Shown: positions 1 through 12,678 of the stretch, piece after piece
How positions within the stretch are numbered: the stretch's first letter is position 1
How the letters are laid out: every line of letters begins with the position of its first letter
Assembly: GCA_018292915.2 (NCBI GenBank)
Contig: JACVVK020000208.1
Location: 686,001 to 750,000 of the forward strand
Direction: 5' to 3'
Source: Batillaria attramentaria
Lineage: Eukaryota > Mollusca > Gastropoda > Batillariidae
DNA: 64,000 bases
Notes under the pieces: generated by a model
Database searches by the model: none
Told to the model about the DNA's origin: nothing
The model's input: only the letters and a program-made list of their open reading frames with translations
Made by a program: the position numbers and the translations under genes

Positions 1-125
1 AACCAGTTCTTGTACGACTCAGTCCCATTCTTCAGCGGCAGGGTCTGGCATAGAGGAACGTATCATTACGTCAAAGGTCGACGCTACGAGGGCCTCGTAT
101 TACACAGGACATGACTCAAAGTGGG

Positions 126-388
126 GCTCAGTTGGCAGAGTTCGCCCGTTAGGGGGTGTAAATGTATACCAGTCAGTCCCGTCGATATTTCGCATAATGT
201 AAAGTCGTAGAACGGAGTCAGCGGCCAGGAGACTTCACCTCGCCAGACCCCGGAGTACATTTGCACCCCCTCCCACGTTGCGGGGATACAGTCGTCCCCG
301 TTAGTGGACGACTGGAGTTTATTTGCTCCTCCTGGGCATGAGTGGTATACATTTGCACCCCCTAACGGGCGAGCTATACCAACTGAGC
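126..388. mobile_element. Foldback MITE, Mutator-like (copy 1)
   Basis: The ends are inverted repeats of about 45 bp, starting GCTCAGTTGG and continuing through CGCCCGTTAGGGGGTG. The element is flanked by a direct repeat CAAAGTGGG (117-125 and 389-397), read as a 9-bp target-site duplication. The interior matches the copy at 4405-4656 in opposite orientation. Long terminal inverted repeats with 9-10 bp duplications are typical of Mutator-like elements. No transposase is present. Confidence 0.6.
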
Positions 389-456
389 CAAAGTGGGGAT
401 GCGTAACTGTGACAGATAGTTTATTGATCAAGGTATCTTTGGAAACAACACTGAAC

Positions 457-498
457 CACCACCACCACCACCACCACCACCACCACCACCACCACCAC
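457..498. repeat. (CCA)n trinucleotide repeat
   Basis: About 14 copies of CCA/ACC. The poly-His and poly-Trp readings of this tract are artefacts. Confidence 0.9.
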
Positions 499-574
499 AA
501 ACTTCTTCATTGCAGCCAGTGTCACCAACCTGGCAGTCTCAGTAACTGAATTGAATAGTATTCAGCTATGCCTC

Positions 575-690
575 TTAAGCGCCCGAGCTCAACCACCCCT
601 CCCGGTATATGATAAGACTGGTTAAAAAGAACAAGCCACGGCACACTAGCAGGGACCACTTCAAGCCACTATTACCCAATAATGTGGCCA
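575..690 (+). repeat. Foldback repeat family 2, partial copy
   Basis: Shares GATAAGACTGGTTAAAAAGA and CCACTTCAAGCCACTATTAC with the copies near 15378, 25370 and 36405. Only the left arm is present. Confidence 0.55.
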
Positions 691-851
691 AGCTGGCAGT
701 CTGACTGAATTGAATAACATTCAGCTATACCGTTCGGGTAGGGCCAGTAGCCCCCCCCCCCCCCCCCCCCACCGTGATAATCTGCCATCCATCTCCAATC
801 AGAGTCACTCTTGTGGCGGGTACGTTAAACCCCAACTAACCAACCAACCTA
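689..851 (+). mobile_element. SINE D, 3' half
   Basis: Matches the 3' part of the SINE at 20189-20516: CTGGCAGTCTGACTG near the left, then GTTAAACCCCAACTAACCAA at the right. The tRNA-like head is missing and the interior holds a poly-C run at 751-770. It ends about 40 bp from the donor site of the scavenger receptor exon at 892. Confidence 0.6.
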
Positions 852-891
852 AGATTCAGCTGCAGCTATCAAAATCAGTATTTGTTCTCAC

Positions 892-1017
892 TTGCTTGAT
901 CTTCCTGTGAAACACGTCCTTGAAGATGGGAATAAGAGCACAGCCTGTGCCCAACAAGACCACCCCGCAGATTCCACATATCCACACGCATACAAGTGGT
1001 CGTTTACATGACGCCAT
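892..1017 (-). CDS. Class B scavenger receptor (CD36 family), first coding exon, partial gene
   Basis: Read on the minus strand from ATG at 1017, this exon encodes 42 residues (MASCKRPLVC...FHRKIKQ) and stops at a GTGAGA donor at 891-886, phase 0. It has the CD36/SCARB/LIMP-2 N-terminus layout: a short cytoplasmic tail with Cys residues, one hydrophobic segment (about residues 8-31), then a basic stretch ending KQ where the first coding exon of vertebrate CD36 also ends. The start context is good (A at -3, G at +4). The rest of the gene lies left of the window. It is not the displaced first exon of the plus-strand gene, which has its own at 2568. Whether the off-window part is intact cannot be seen. 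Confidence 0.75.
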
Positions 1018-2567
1018 CTTTTGTCACATGGACAGTTGGACTACTATAGTACATTACACACGAGATGCATAGCGGAGTTACGGCCCAGTGACTCAAACGA
1101 CACACCTGCTTTCGTTATCTCAAGCCGGCACAGCTGATAGAAAATAACTTGATTACGATAACCGTTATTTCCGACTCAGTATACATAGTACTTCTGGTGA
1201 TAAAATCGTTACTCTAGGTACACATGGTATCGATAAAAATGTACATAATTATGCTCTCTGTGAATAGTGGCCGGTGTCATAAATTTTGCTCACCCCTATA
1301 GTACTTCCCCCCCCCCTCGTCCCCCCCCCCCCGGCCCATTAACTTTAATATCAGTTATTGGACCCACTCCATAGTTGTTGGACCCCTCGAGTCCTGCGCT
1401 TAGCTATATTTCGTCACTTCTGGCGTTTTAGACCATCTTGGGTCTGTCACGTGCACGGCTCTGTCACAGCCGGTTTTGAACTCTGAAAATCAGTAAACGA
1501 TCAACCAAACACCTTCAGTTTCGCAACGCCGTTGTCAGTCCACCAAGTGAAATCAGTCGGCAACATCTCCCAAGGGACATAACTCAGGTATACTGTGAAG
1601 ATCATTTTTGGTACTTTTTTTTATATCAGCTACTACTACAGTTTGTGCTTTTATGTAAAAACATTACACCCAAACCATTATGTGTCGTGTACAAGTTACA
1701 GCGAAGTCAACAAAGCTTTTAAGTTATGCAGAGTGTTCAGTCAACTTGAACTAAGGTGGGACTGACAGTTGAGGGGGTCCAATCACTATACGCTCTGATT
1801 ATAATTGTTGGACCCCGGGGATCCATTAACTTTAAAGTTATTGAATCGGGGGTTCCATTACTTGGGGGGGGGGGGGGGGGGTCTATTAACTATACCACAC
1901 CGGCCATGGTCCCCGACCCTGCTTGACCCGGCCCGGCATACTGAGAAACACCTAACTTGGTTTCCCGTCCCGGGCTCAGTCGCTGAGATCGGACCGAAGC
2001 TCAGTGTGTGCCTTCCCTGAGTTAGTACCGGTTAGCCTGGCCCTTACGAAGAAAAGCTGAGAAGTGTTAGCCCTGTCACATGTCGGTGGCACAGTGAAAT
2101 TCAGTTTTATCAGTGTCAGTGGTCAGTCAGTGGGGAACCACTACGGCTCACCGACTCAGTCATCATTGGTACCGGCGGAGTGGCACTACTTCACAGTACT
2201 AATACGACACGGCTGAAGTGACAGATTCAGAGCCGACAGTTTGGCAAACAGGAGTTTGGGCGTTGTCAAGCCTTGTTAGACTGGGTCGAGTTGGAACACA
2301 TGACAGTGCTGAGTTCATCGATCGAGTTGTTCTCAACTCGCCGGTCGACCTGGTCGGTCTTGGGTCGAATGAACTAGGGCGAGTTGACCTGGCTCCGCCA
2401 GAGTAGCGGCCCTTGGACCGTAGCTAAAAGCGAGCTTCTGGTGTGCGCCGTGTAACGTAATGTTGCTCGTGTTGTGACCCCAACTGCGCGTGATAACGTC
2501 AGGACCCGTGAGGACACTGCGTTCTGCTTCCTGTAGCTTTCTCTTCATTTGCTGACGTCGTGGCACG
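1018..2567. promoter_or_regulatory. Intergenic region between divergent scavenger receptor genes
   Basis: This 1550-bp stretch separates the two start codons and must hold both 5' UTRs and promoters, possibly shared. I see no convincing TATA box. It contains C-runs at about 1309-1333, a G-run at about 1864-1880, and two related stretches (around 1335-1390 and 1800-1880) sharing GTTGGACCC and CATTAACTTTAA. A CRE-like TGACGTCG lies about 10 bp upstream of the plus-strand ATG. The promoter role is inferred from position only. Confidence 0.4.
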
Positions 2568-2851
2568 ATGAGGAGAAAGGCAACTGTGTGTCGTGTTCTG
2601 TGTGGAATTTTCGGCCTGGCATGTCTTGTGACAGGTTGTGTTCTGATCAGTGTCTTCGACAAACTCATTCACCACGAAATAGACAGTGTGAGTGTTGTAC
2701 AGGGAAAGTATATTTAGTTATAGGGTCTGTTTCTTTGCTCCACGTACAGCCATGAAATTCCCACCATAAGCAAAGACGCATGTCAGGTGACGCCGCAGCT
2801 TTTGTGCACATGACTCACTTTCTGTATTTGTTCCTTGCAACTCAAATCATT

Positions 2852-2891
<40 letters not shown>

Positions 2892-3132
2892 GACTCTGTA
2901 ATTCTACTGGGTTAGGCGCATGGGTCTGGTTGGTCCCCAGAGTGTCAGCTGTATTGCAGATTTCCCACTTACAGCACATTCAGACCTGCATTGTGTATTT
3001 AATAATAATAATAATAATAATATTTATAGGGCGCCTATCCCCGTGGAACGAGCTCTAGGCGCCTTACAATCTAAAACCTAAAAAAGCACAAAAACCCCAT
3101 TCACTCAACTCAATGTACACTGCGTAAGAAAT

Positions 3133-3183
<51 letters not shown>

Positions 3184-6100
3184 CTGAAAAAAGAAAAAAA
3201 AGAAAAAGGCAGAGACCAAGATAAAAAACCAAGAACAAGTGCCAGTGATAAAACCCGAAACAAAAGAACAGATTAAAATGAGACAGATAAAACCTAAAAG
3301 ACAGCAGTGGTAAGGAGCTAAAAGAAAGACTGACACTATAAGACTTGCATACGATGCCACCCATTGCGCATTTTGAGATCACAGCTCATAAGTATGAATT
3401 GCACAGATTAGTCCAGATATTTTAAAAACAAGTGTGTCTTAAGTTTGGATTTAAAAGACGACAATGTTGGGCAATCTCTGAGGGGCTTTGGTAAAGTGTT
3501 CCATGTAGCAGGACCAGAGTAAGAAAAAGAGCGCTTCCCGAAACTGCTCAGATTAAAGCGAGGGACACAGAGGTGCCCAGCTTCCTGGGAGCGCAGGGAT
3601 CGGGTAGGGATGTATGGAGTGAGGAGCTCAGCAAGGTATGAAGGTGTGTTAGACTGCAGAGTGCGGTAGCATAGAGTTGCGACCTTGTATTCAATTCTAG
3701 CCTTCACTGGCAGCCAATGCAACTCTCTCAGGAGAGGTTTTGCATGGTCTCGCTTGGATCTGCGAAGGACAAGCCTTGCTGCGTTGTTCTGCAGCCTCTG
3801 TAGACGATTGATTTTATCAGGTAAGCCGGACAACAAGGAATTGCAGTAGTCAAGCCGGGACAAGACAAAGGCTGACATCAGTTTTTTCGTGGCCTCGACT
3901 GACAGGAACGGTCTAATATGGGCTATTCTTCGAATTTCGAGAAATGTGATCTTGCACATGTGACTGATCTGACGGTCCATGGACATTTGTTATTTTCTTG
4001 TCCGCAGCAGATTACACTGTCTTGCGTTGTATCATTTGGGGGATCTGACTGACTCATCCCTGAGAACCACAACATTTGGCCACTGCCGTAAATAACCATA
4101 TATAGTTACATTGTTATCCCACGGACTTACATAGAGTCTCTGTAAGTCCCTGGTTGTCCTAGGGGAGCCGGGGTGGCCGAATGGTAGAGCGTTGGACTCT
4201 CAATGCTCGGGTCGTGAGTTCGAATCCCGCCGGCTGGGGCCAAATATTTGTGCTGGCCTTTTTTCTCGTTGCCCCGTCTTTGATATCACCCTGATGTGGT
4301 GGAAAAGGACGTTAAACTCCCAAACACCCACCCACCCACCCACCCCTGGTTGTCCTAACAGCAGTGTGTAACATTTTTATCATGAGCAGTCCGATATACG
4401 TAAAGCTCAGTTGGTATATAGTTTGCCCGTTAGGGGGTGCAAATGTATGCCAGTCAATTCCGTCAATATTTCGGCATAAACAGTCGTCCATTAATGGGGG
4501 CGACTGTATCCCGGGTGCAAATGTACTCCGGTGTCTGGCGAGGTGAAGTCACATGGCCGCTGACTTTGTTCTACAAATTTACTTTATGTGAAATATCGAT
4601 GGAGTTGACTGGTGTGCATAAAATGCACCCCCAAACGGGCGAACTATACCAACTGAGTATAAGTAAACTGTCACTCAATAACGGTCAGCGGCTTTATGAC
4701 TGTGGTTGACACAAGACGAGGGACTCCATCAGCCTAGTGCGTTAGTACTTGACCGACCCGGTTGATAAGTCTTGACTGGTATCATAATGACACCTCAATT
4801 AGGGACAGATAGAAACCTACATATGTATAACACAAATACTAGTAGCTTGTATTATATCTGCTCTTATCACATAGATTTGCAAATGTCCTGGTAGTTTTTA
4901 CAACATGCACATGTATGCATATATATATTTCTAGCTTGTCTGAAGAAGACTGTGCATGCCGATAGTTTTATCCTTCCATTTATTTTTTTATTCTTGTTAT
5001 TTTGCAGCTGTCATTCCTTCCACATTAGTTGTGCTGTTGCCATAGTTCACCCATTCCCCGGGGGGGCTTGACTTTTCCTTCTCAAATGAAGGAAAATTGA
5101 CTTTTCCTTCTTAAATGAAGGAAAAGGTCAAGAATGATAACACATGCACACATTCATGTTCACATGCACACACACACTGTTTGAGAGCTGGGAAATTATG
5201 AGTGAAAACATTCTTCCTCATATCCATTCAAATCAGTTGCATGTTAGTGTTAGTAACCCGCCATTTGGGGAGGCAGGGCAGTTGAGCTGTAGAGGGTTAG
5301 GACCTTAAATGCTGAGGTTGTGTTTGATTCCTGGCCTAATCCTACTCGGGTTTTTGTTGTTTTTGTTTTTTAACTGAGGTTTTGTCAGGCTTGCCAGAGA
5401 ACGCAGAATGCATATATATGCATGGCCACACATCAGTTTTCCATATTCTAGACTAACACTATTTCATTTTATTCCAGAACCTACCGTTGAAGAATGGATC
5501 TGATTCTTACAAGAATTGGTTGTCGCCGCCGGCACCGATTTACTTCCAGATTTGGGTACTAGATGTTGTTAATCATTTGGAGGTCGTGAACCAAGGAGCC
5601 AAGCCAGTGCTGTGGCAGAAGGGGCCGTACACGTACAGGTTTGTGTCAGAACTAGGATCGGTACTTGGTGGCGCAGCACCATGACAACGTGCTTTCCCTG
5701 GGGGAAGCAGCCCCAATTTCCTGAAAGGGACAATAAAGCAGTAAAAAACAAACAAACAAACAAACAACAAAAACCCCAACAACTCTAGAACTTTTTTTGA
5801 CTGTGCTGCGGAGACTTGTGAGAGATGGGGTGGAGCACATATGGGATTTTCAAAGTGCACAGGTACCCCATCTTGACGTGATCTGAACCTAGAATTTCTG
5901 AAAAAAAAAAAAAAAAAAATAGGCATCTGTGACTGAGTAGATTTATATGCTGTGGCATTAATGACTTTCGGCATAGTGTATGGGCTATCTACACTGTTTA
6001 AGATTTTTCAAGGTACACCATCTACCTGTGTTATAGACTGCTCATTAAAAATTATGACTGCCATTGCAGCCACTAATTGCATCAACAACTTTAACCTTAA

Positions 6101-7906
6101 TCCTAAGCCTGACACAGTTACAGTCTTAACGGAAAACCTCTCTTGGTGAATCATATTCTTGATATTGTGTTGTGGTGCTCTTGTTGTTTTGTATACAAGT
6201 GTGTGTTGGTGTGTGTGTTTTCTTGTTTGCTTGTTTTTGTGTCTTCTTATGTGTGTTGTTTTCTTGTCTGGAATTAGTTTTCAAAACCATTATTTTGAAG
6301 TTGCTTTTCGAGTCTGTCTGTGTGTGTCTGTATGTCTGCCTGTGAATTTATACTGTTTCGCTTTTCTCATCAGTTCAGTTTTGACGTTTTTCAGAGAAAC
6401 GCGGGAGAAAGTTAACATAAGCTACACAGAGAACAGCACCATCACATACTGTGAGAACAAATGGTACGAGTTCGATGCGTCAAGATCAAAAGGAACAGAG
6501 GCCGACATCTTTACTACAGTCAATCTCCCGTTCATTGTGAGTTCACGAGAACTGTTTGTGTGTGTGTGTTGTTCACACATGTGACCTTCAACTTATTCCG
6601 TTTCTGCAGATTTGATTTCGCGACTTTTATTTGCACCCATTGCAATCGTATGTTTCTAGAACATGAACATATAATTCCACAAAATAACCTGTAATATTTA
6701 AGTGATCATTAACCGGTTGAAAACTTGAAGCCTGGCAAACTAATTTTTGGTCAGTGGAATGGGTCGCAGTTTTCCTGTGTTCGAGCAGCATGTCAGGCTA
6801 CAGTAAAGGATTTATGTCACAACATGACACGACAAGCTACTAAAGAATAATTTACTTCAAGAGACAACATGATACGACCTCGTACGGGAATGGGGATTAA
6901 GGAGCTTTGCCAGTTGCTGGATGTGAAATTGTTGATCTTGAGCTGAGTTTTAATGGCAGTTGATCCTGTTTGTGACAATTATAAGCCTAGTTCCAGTTCT
7001 TTCCTCAAACAGAGGCTTCGAAACGCACCTACGGACTTCTTAAAATTCTCGTTCGTTGATTTTGACCGAAAAACTGCTTGTCAAAACTTGCAGCTTTTTT
7101 TGTCAAAATCAACAAACATCGGGGACACCTCATTGTGAAAACTTTCTGTTTCTTTGTTACAGACGATAGTCAACATGCTGCGCTACGAGTATTGGTGGCT
7201 GTTAGATGTTGCTGATTACCTTCTAAGGCATGCAAACGAGGATTTGTTTATCAAACTGACCCCCGGACAGCTGCTGTGGGGTTACGAGGATCCTCTGCTG
7301 AAAGAAGCCAAGGACTTACTGGCGAGATTCAATATCTCGTTGCCAATTGATGACAAGTTTGGGCTCTTTTACAAGGTATGAACCTGCTGGACAGGCTCTT
7401 ATAATATTATATATATGTGTTTAGTAAGTTAATCAAAAAAAAGTGTAGCATACAACAAATGTGCTTTGACAAGGCCACTGTGAACCAGACGTTACAAGCA
7501 ATATTACAAGGCCTCTGTGAACCAAACATTACAAGTAAGGAAGCTAAAGTATGTTTCTCAAACCAGGACGGACATCAAACTTAGAATTTAAACCTTGAAA
7601 AGTAAAACATTCACTTATACCGAGACAAGTGTTTCATGCAGAAAATGATGAGAGAAAACCCAAATCAGGCCACTGGTCACTGGATTTGTTTCATATTACC
7701 ACCTCACAGTGAAGGTGCAGAAAACAATCAGCATAGCTGTGTCAAAAGATAGGCTTTTGGAGAATGGTGGCATTATGCAAGTGGAGTATGATGTATTCTT
7801 AAACAGTTTTATAGCTTTATACATGGCACTTGTTTTCCTTTCCCAGGATTTCGTATATATGCCTTTAGAAGAAGTTGTTTAACAGGCTTGTGTGTGTGTG
7901 TGTGTG

Positions 7907-7940
<34 letters not shown>

Positions 7941-10900
7941 CAGCAAAACGGAACCGATGATGGGGTGTATGAGATTTACTCTGGAATCGACACCACTGAC
8001 CACTTTGCTGAGATAGTTACGTGGAATGGAAATGAGTAAGTTGAATGTATTACTTTATTATTATTATTACGTTTTTTTTTTGGTTTTTTTTTTTTTTTTT
8101 TGCTCTCTGGTGTTGATGGTACATGTAATTGAAGGTTAGCTTGGAATCTTATCACTTTCAAAGTCCATCTTTGCTAAACCAACATGTTTTGCCTGCTCGA
8201 AATACTCTATCTTGATGATCAGTACAGCTCTTAATGTGATACAGTGTTGTTTACACTTTGTGCAAGTGATCAAACATTTAGATTGTTCGCTACTGGAGTG
8301 CTCAGTGTGGTTGCAGCATTGTGGAGTACATTTCTGTTGGCTCAGTGCCAGCATTACAGATTCTGTCACTGTCCAGGTGGTGTAATGATAGATACCACAG
8401 AAAGAATAGGTCAGAAGAATCAGTGGTAGCATTAGACCCCATAAATATGAACGACTGTGCGGATTTTTTAAGTCTTTCAGTGTCGTACATGAATCTGAGA
8501 AACTCTCTTTTGTCTGTTTTAGGTCGCTTAGTTATTGGACTACTGCACAAGCCAACGCAATTAATGGATCAGGTAAACTTTAGATACCACAGTCTGCGCT
8601 GATAACGTTTATGGGTAATTACCGGTACTTTACTGGGTGAAATTTAGAGATACTGGATAAGAATTTGGCTGCCAGTATGACATACTGGTTGATTATAACT
8701 CTACCGGTCTAAAAAAAACAAACAAACACCCCCCCCCCCCAAAAAAAAAAAAAAAAAAAACCAAACAAACAAAAAAAACCAAAACAAAACAAAACAAAAC
8801 AAAACAAAAAACAACAACAACAACAAAAAACCAACTAATGATTACTGTCCCAGTGTGTGTTTTGAAATGGGCATGCTTTACCATGCACTGTGAGTGCAGA
8901 CGAGTGAGTGCATTGTTTGTCCTCGTGTTTGACCGACACTGGTTCTGATGAGTGGTCTACCACTTTTGTCTTGCTGATTTGCTCCCTGCGTAACTGCAGT
9001 ACAGGTTTAAAAAAAATGCTGACACGATCACTGAGTCTGGACAGTTCAGTTGGTCTGTATTTCAACAAATTCAAAGTGTGGATTAATGTGCCATTTTTGT
9101 TATTTGTTGGTTTTTGGTGTGAACATTGGTAAATGTTACAAGCATGCAGTTTGATAGTTCCTTGTTTTTTCTGTTTTAATTATAAAGTTTCAATGTTTGC
9201 ATTCCTTTGTTGCTGTTGTACTTAACTGTTGTAAAGGAGGGTGTGCTGCGTGCATTGTTCAGCGGAGCCGGGGTGGCTGAATGGTAGAGCGTTGGACTTC
9301 TAATGCTCAGGTCTTGAGTTCGTATCCCGGCTAGGGCCAGATATTTGTGCTGGCTTTTTCATCGTTGCCCCGTATTTGATATCACCCGTATGTGGTGGAA
9401 AAGGACGTTAAACCCCCAAACACCCACCCACCCGCGTACATTGTTCAGCTCAGCATGTGGAACACGCCTGGAGTTTGTGAAGCCAGTGTTCCTGATTACG
9501 CACAAAGCTCATCAATTGACGCACAGATTTGAAAACAGCATGTCACAGGGGATGCACTCTTTTGTCTCTCTGTGACAAAGATTATTTTTCCAACACTCTC
9601 CTGGAAACTCGTTGAACAAAAATTGATCTGTAACCAGCAGCGGACGCCCCCAGCATCGTATTTTTGCTGAGCCATTGTGCATAACAGACAGAAATTCAAT
9701 CTGATTGGCTTAAGCACTATAGGACACTGTTTGTCTAGTCATTGATGCTCTGTTTTTGTAAGCGTGCGGGTTCCTCATCTTGCCAGTTTGCTATGGCTGA
9801 CACGCTACAATTCACATACATCTCTCCTACTTGAATACTTTTGTAAACAACAACAAACGGTTTTGACTTTCAGATTTTTTATACCAGCTAGAAGACCATG
9901 CACCCTAAAAATGTACAAAAGGACCCCCAAAATATGGAGAGAGGGTCCCAAGGACCCTTATATTTTGGAATCACATGGAACACTGTGAAGCAGGTGGCAA
10001 ATGCGTGTGCATTGTTTGCACCTGTTTTGTTGCTACAGATGTTGTGTCGGAGTATGAGGGATTCCTTGTATATTCAGTTTTCTACGTACCAGTATCTTAT
10101 TTCATCTCTACTGATGTAGTGTTAAGAGTATGAGAGATTCCTTTTGTATTCAGTTTTCTACGTACATGTATCTTCTTTCATCTCAACAGATGGCACCTTG
10201 TACCCACCCTTTGTTGATACATCACAGTCTTACTACCTGTTCTCCTCGGACCTGTGTCGGTGAGTTTACGAAAATACATGTTTATTAATGAAACCTCCTG
10301 CATCAGCCTTACATGTATGATGTTCCTTGGACCAGGCTTGGGAAGAGTTGGTTGTATGTGTTGAGGAGAAGTCTACCATACCATACTGTACCGCCTACCC
10401 TACCCTACCCTACCCTGCCCTGCCCTACCCGTACCATGTTATCCCATGCCTCTTCATACTGTGCCACGCCACGCCACGCCAAGCCACGCCACACCACACC
10501 ACGCCACACCACACCACCACGACACGCCACGCCAAGCCACGCCACACCACCACACACCGCCACACCACACCACGCCACACCACACCACCACGACACGCCA
10601 CACTACACCACACCACACCACGCCACGCCACACCACACCACACCACACCACCACGACACGCCACACTACACCACACCACACCATACCACACTTTGACAGG
10701 TCTTGTAGTGAATGTACTTCTCTTGCAGCTCCCTTGTGATCAAGTACTCTGACACGTACACTCTAAAGGGGATCGATCTGGCAAGGTTCAAGGTGCCGCG
10801 GGAGGCTTTCGTGAACGTGTCGTATGGCCAGGGATTCTGCACTCCGAACGATAACTGTCTTCCGTCCGGGCTACTCAACGCCAGCGTTTGTCGACAAAGT

Positions 10901-12635
10901 AAGTCGGGGTGTCCTTGGATTGCCTGCTGGTATGTGTAGTTTCAAGTCTGTAATCAGTTGTGGTGGTGTACAACTTTCATGGATATTGTGAGGTGGGTGA
11001 ACCAGTCTGCACAGGAAGTGTGTGAGTGTGTGTGTGTGTGTGACTGTGATGAGTGGAATGGTGCTGTGGGCATGTTTGGTGTGCATGAGCATGCACACTG
11101 GCGATGAACTGTAGTCTGTGCCTCTCCTATCACCCGCACCCGTTTGAAAAAAAAAAAAAAATTATTTGTTTTTCTAATTGTGTGTGTGTGTGTGTGAGAG
11201 AGAGAGTATGAGGGAGTGTTAGAGGCTTCATTGGAGCTATATTCTTTCACATTCTTGTCCACAGAGGTCAAGTGTTTGAACCCTATTTTGCAGATGCCCC
11301 GATTGTCTTTTCACTGCCCCACTTTTTGGATGGTGACCCCGACATCAGGAACCGTGTGATTGGGATGAATCCAAATCGAGCAGAGCACCAAAGCGTCATT
11401 GACATTGAACCAGTATGTTGTAATTCGTCAGATTTATTAGAATCATCATTTATTGTTGTTCATCGCCATTAACTTATACAAGTAGCACAGTCTCTGTATT
11501 TTGGGGAGGAAATATGTTTTGCCTGTTCTCCTCTAAACGATTTTATTTACAACTTTTCATATTTTGATCATCATTAAAATTAAAATGACAGTCTGCACGT
11601 TGAACGGAGGATGCCTCATTTTAGTATGGAAACGTGTTTCTTAACTTGAACGAATGAACGATGCTTTGCTTGTGCGCGCACTGCATTGCGAATGTCTATA
11701 AATAGACCAGTCAAGTCAGCCACTTCGCTTTATACTAGCCTTGGGGCAGCATTGCAGCGATGCAAGGCTTCATGCTGGTCTGCTGTGAATATCTTGATAG
11801 AGGCGACTGTGTTGAAGTAAGAAGTCAAGTGCATTCATCGAAAATTGTTCATGTGTTGCTGTACGCCAGATAAGTTCTCAGAGGCTTTACTGTCAGTGTG
11901 AAGATTTTAGATGACAGTGTTTCATTCCAGAAATTGGCATTTTGTTTGTTTTGTTGCTGCAATTTTCCCTTTGTTGAGATATTAGTCTGTGGTTGATTCA
12001 GATAACTGGTGTGGTGATGAACGCTGCCAAACGTCTGCAGATCAACGCCTTCATCACAAACATCTCCCATATTCAGTATGTATCTTTTGTTCACTGAAAA
12101 AATATGTCCTCAAATATTTACAAGAATAAAAACAAAATAAAACAAGAAAAACCCAAAACAAAAAATAAACAAAACGTAAACTATACTAAATGCTGTATCG
12201 TGCTTGGATGTGTTCATGTGATGAAATCAAGGGGTCCTTGTATGCTGCAGGCTGGGGAATTTTCAGTTATTTGGGGGGTTTTTAAAGCCAAATTTCCTAT
12301 TCTTTCGGCCCAAAAAATCCAAGTTTCAGTCAAAGAAAAGGCAGGAGAAAAAAAAGTTGCACACAATATCATATAATGTCATATGAGACAGTCTTACTTC
12401 ATTTTTGAAGACTTGCATGTCCTTACCAAGGCAGTATTTTTCATTTGGGTGCCAGGAGAGGCTATGAAATGCCTTTAGAAGTGCTAAAATTTGATCTCTG
12501 AAATGGAGCATTGCCCCCTGTGTTCCCCCAGCAGGGCACTGCCTCTGCACCCCAGCCTAGGTTCCAGTCTTTTTTTCCCTCAGCAATTCCCCGGCCTAAT
12601 GCTGGTCTTGAATTATTACTATATACAGTGTCAGT

Positions 12636-12678
<43 letters not shown>

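Noticed and set aside
892..1017. Inverted first exon of the plus-strand scavenger receptor
   Set aside because: The plus-strand gene has its own matching first exon at 2568-2687 with correct phase, so the minus exon belongs to a second gene.
84..4709. Conserved peptide shared by ORFs at 84-500 (minus) and 4437-4709 (plus)
   Set aside because: They are the same strand of two foldback MITE copies; similarity follows from DNA identity and there is no gene structure.
10327..10752. Overlapping ORFs of His/Thr/Pro or Val/Cys/Trp repeats
   Set aside because: Read-through of a pentamer minisatellite in an intron. The same applies to the poly-His, poly-Cys/Val and Arg/Glu ORFs over CA, GT and GA arrays elsewhere.
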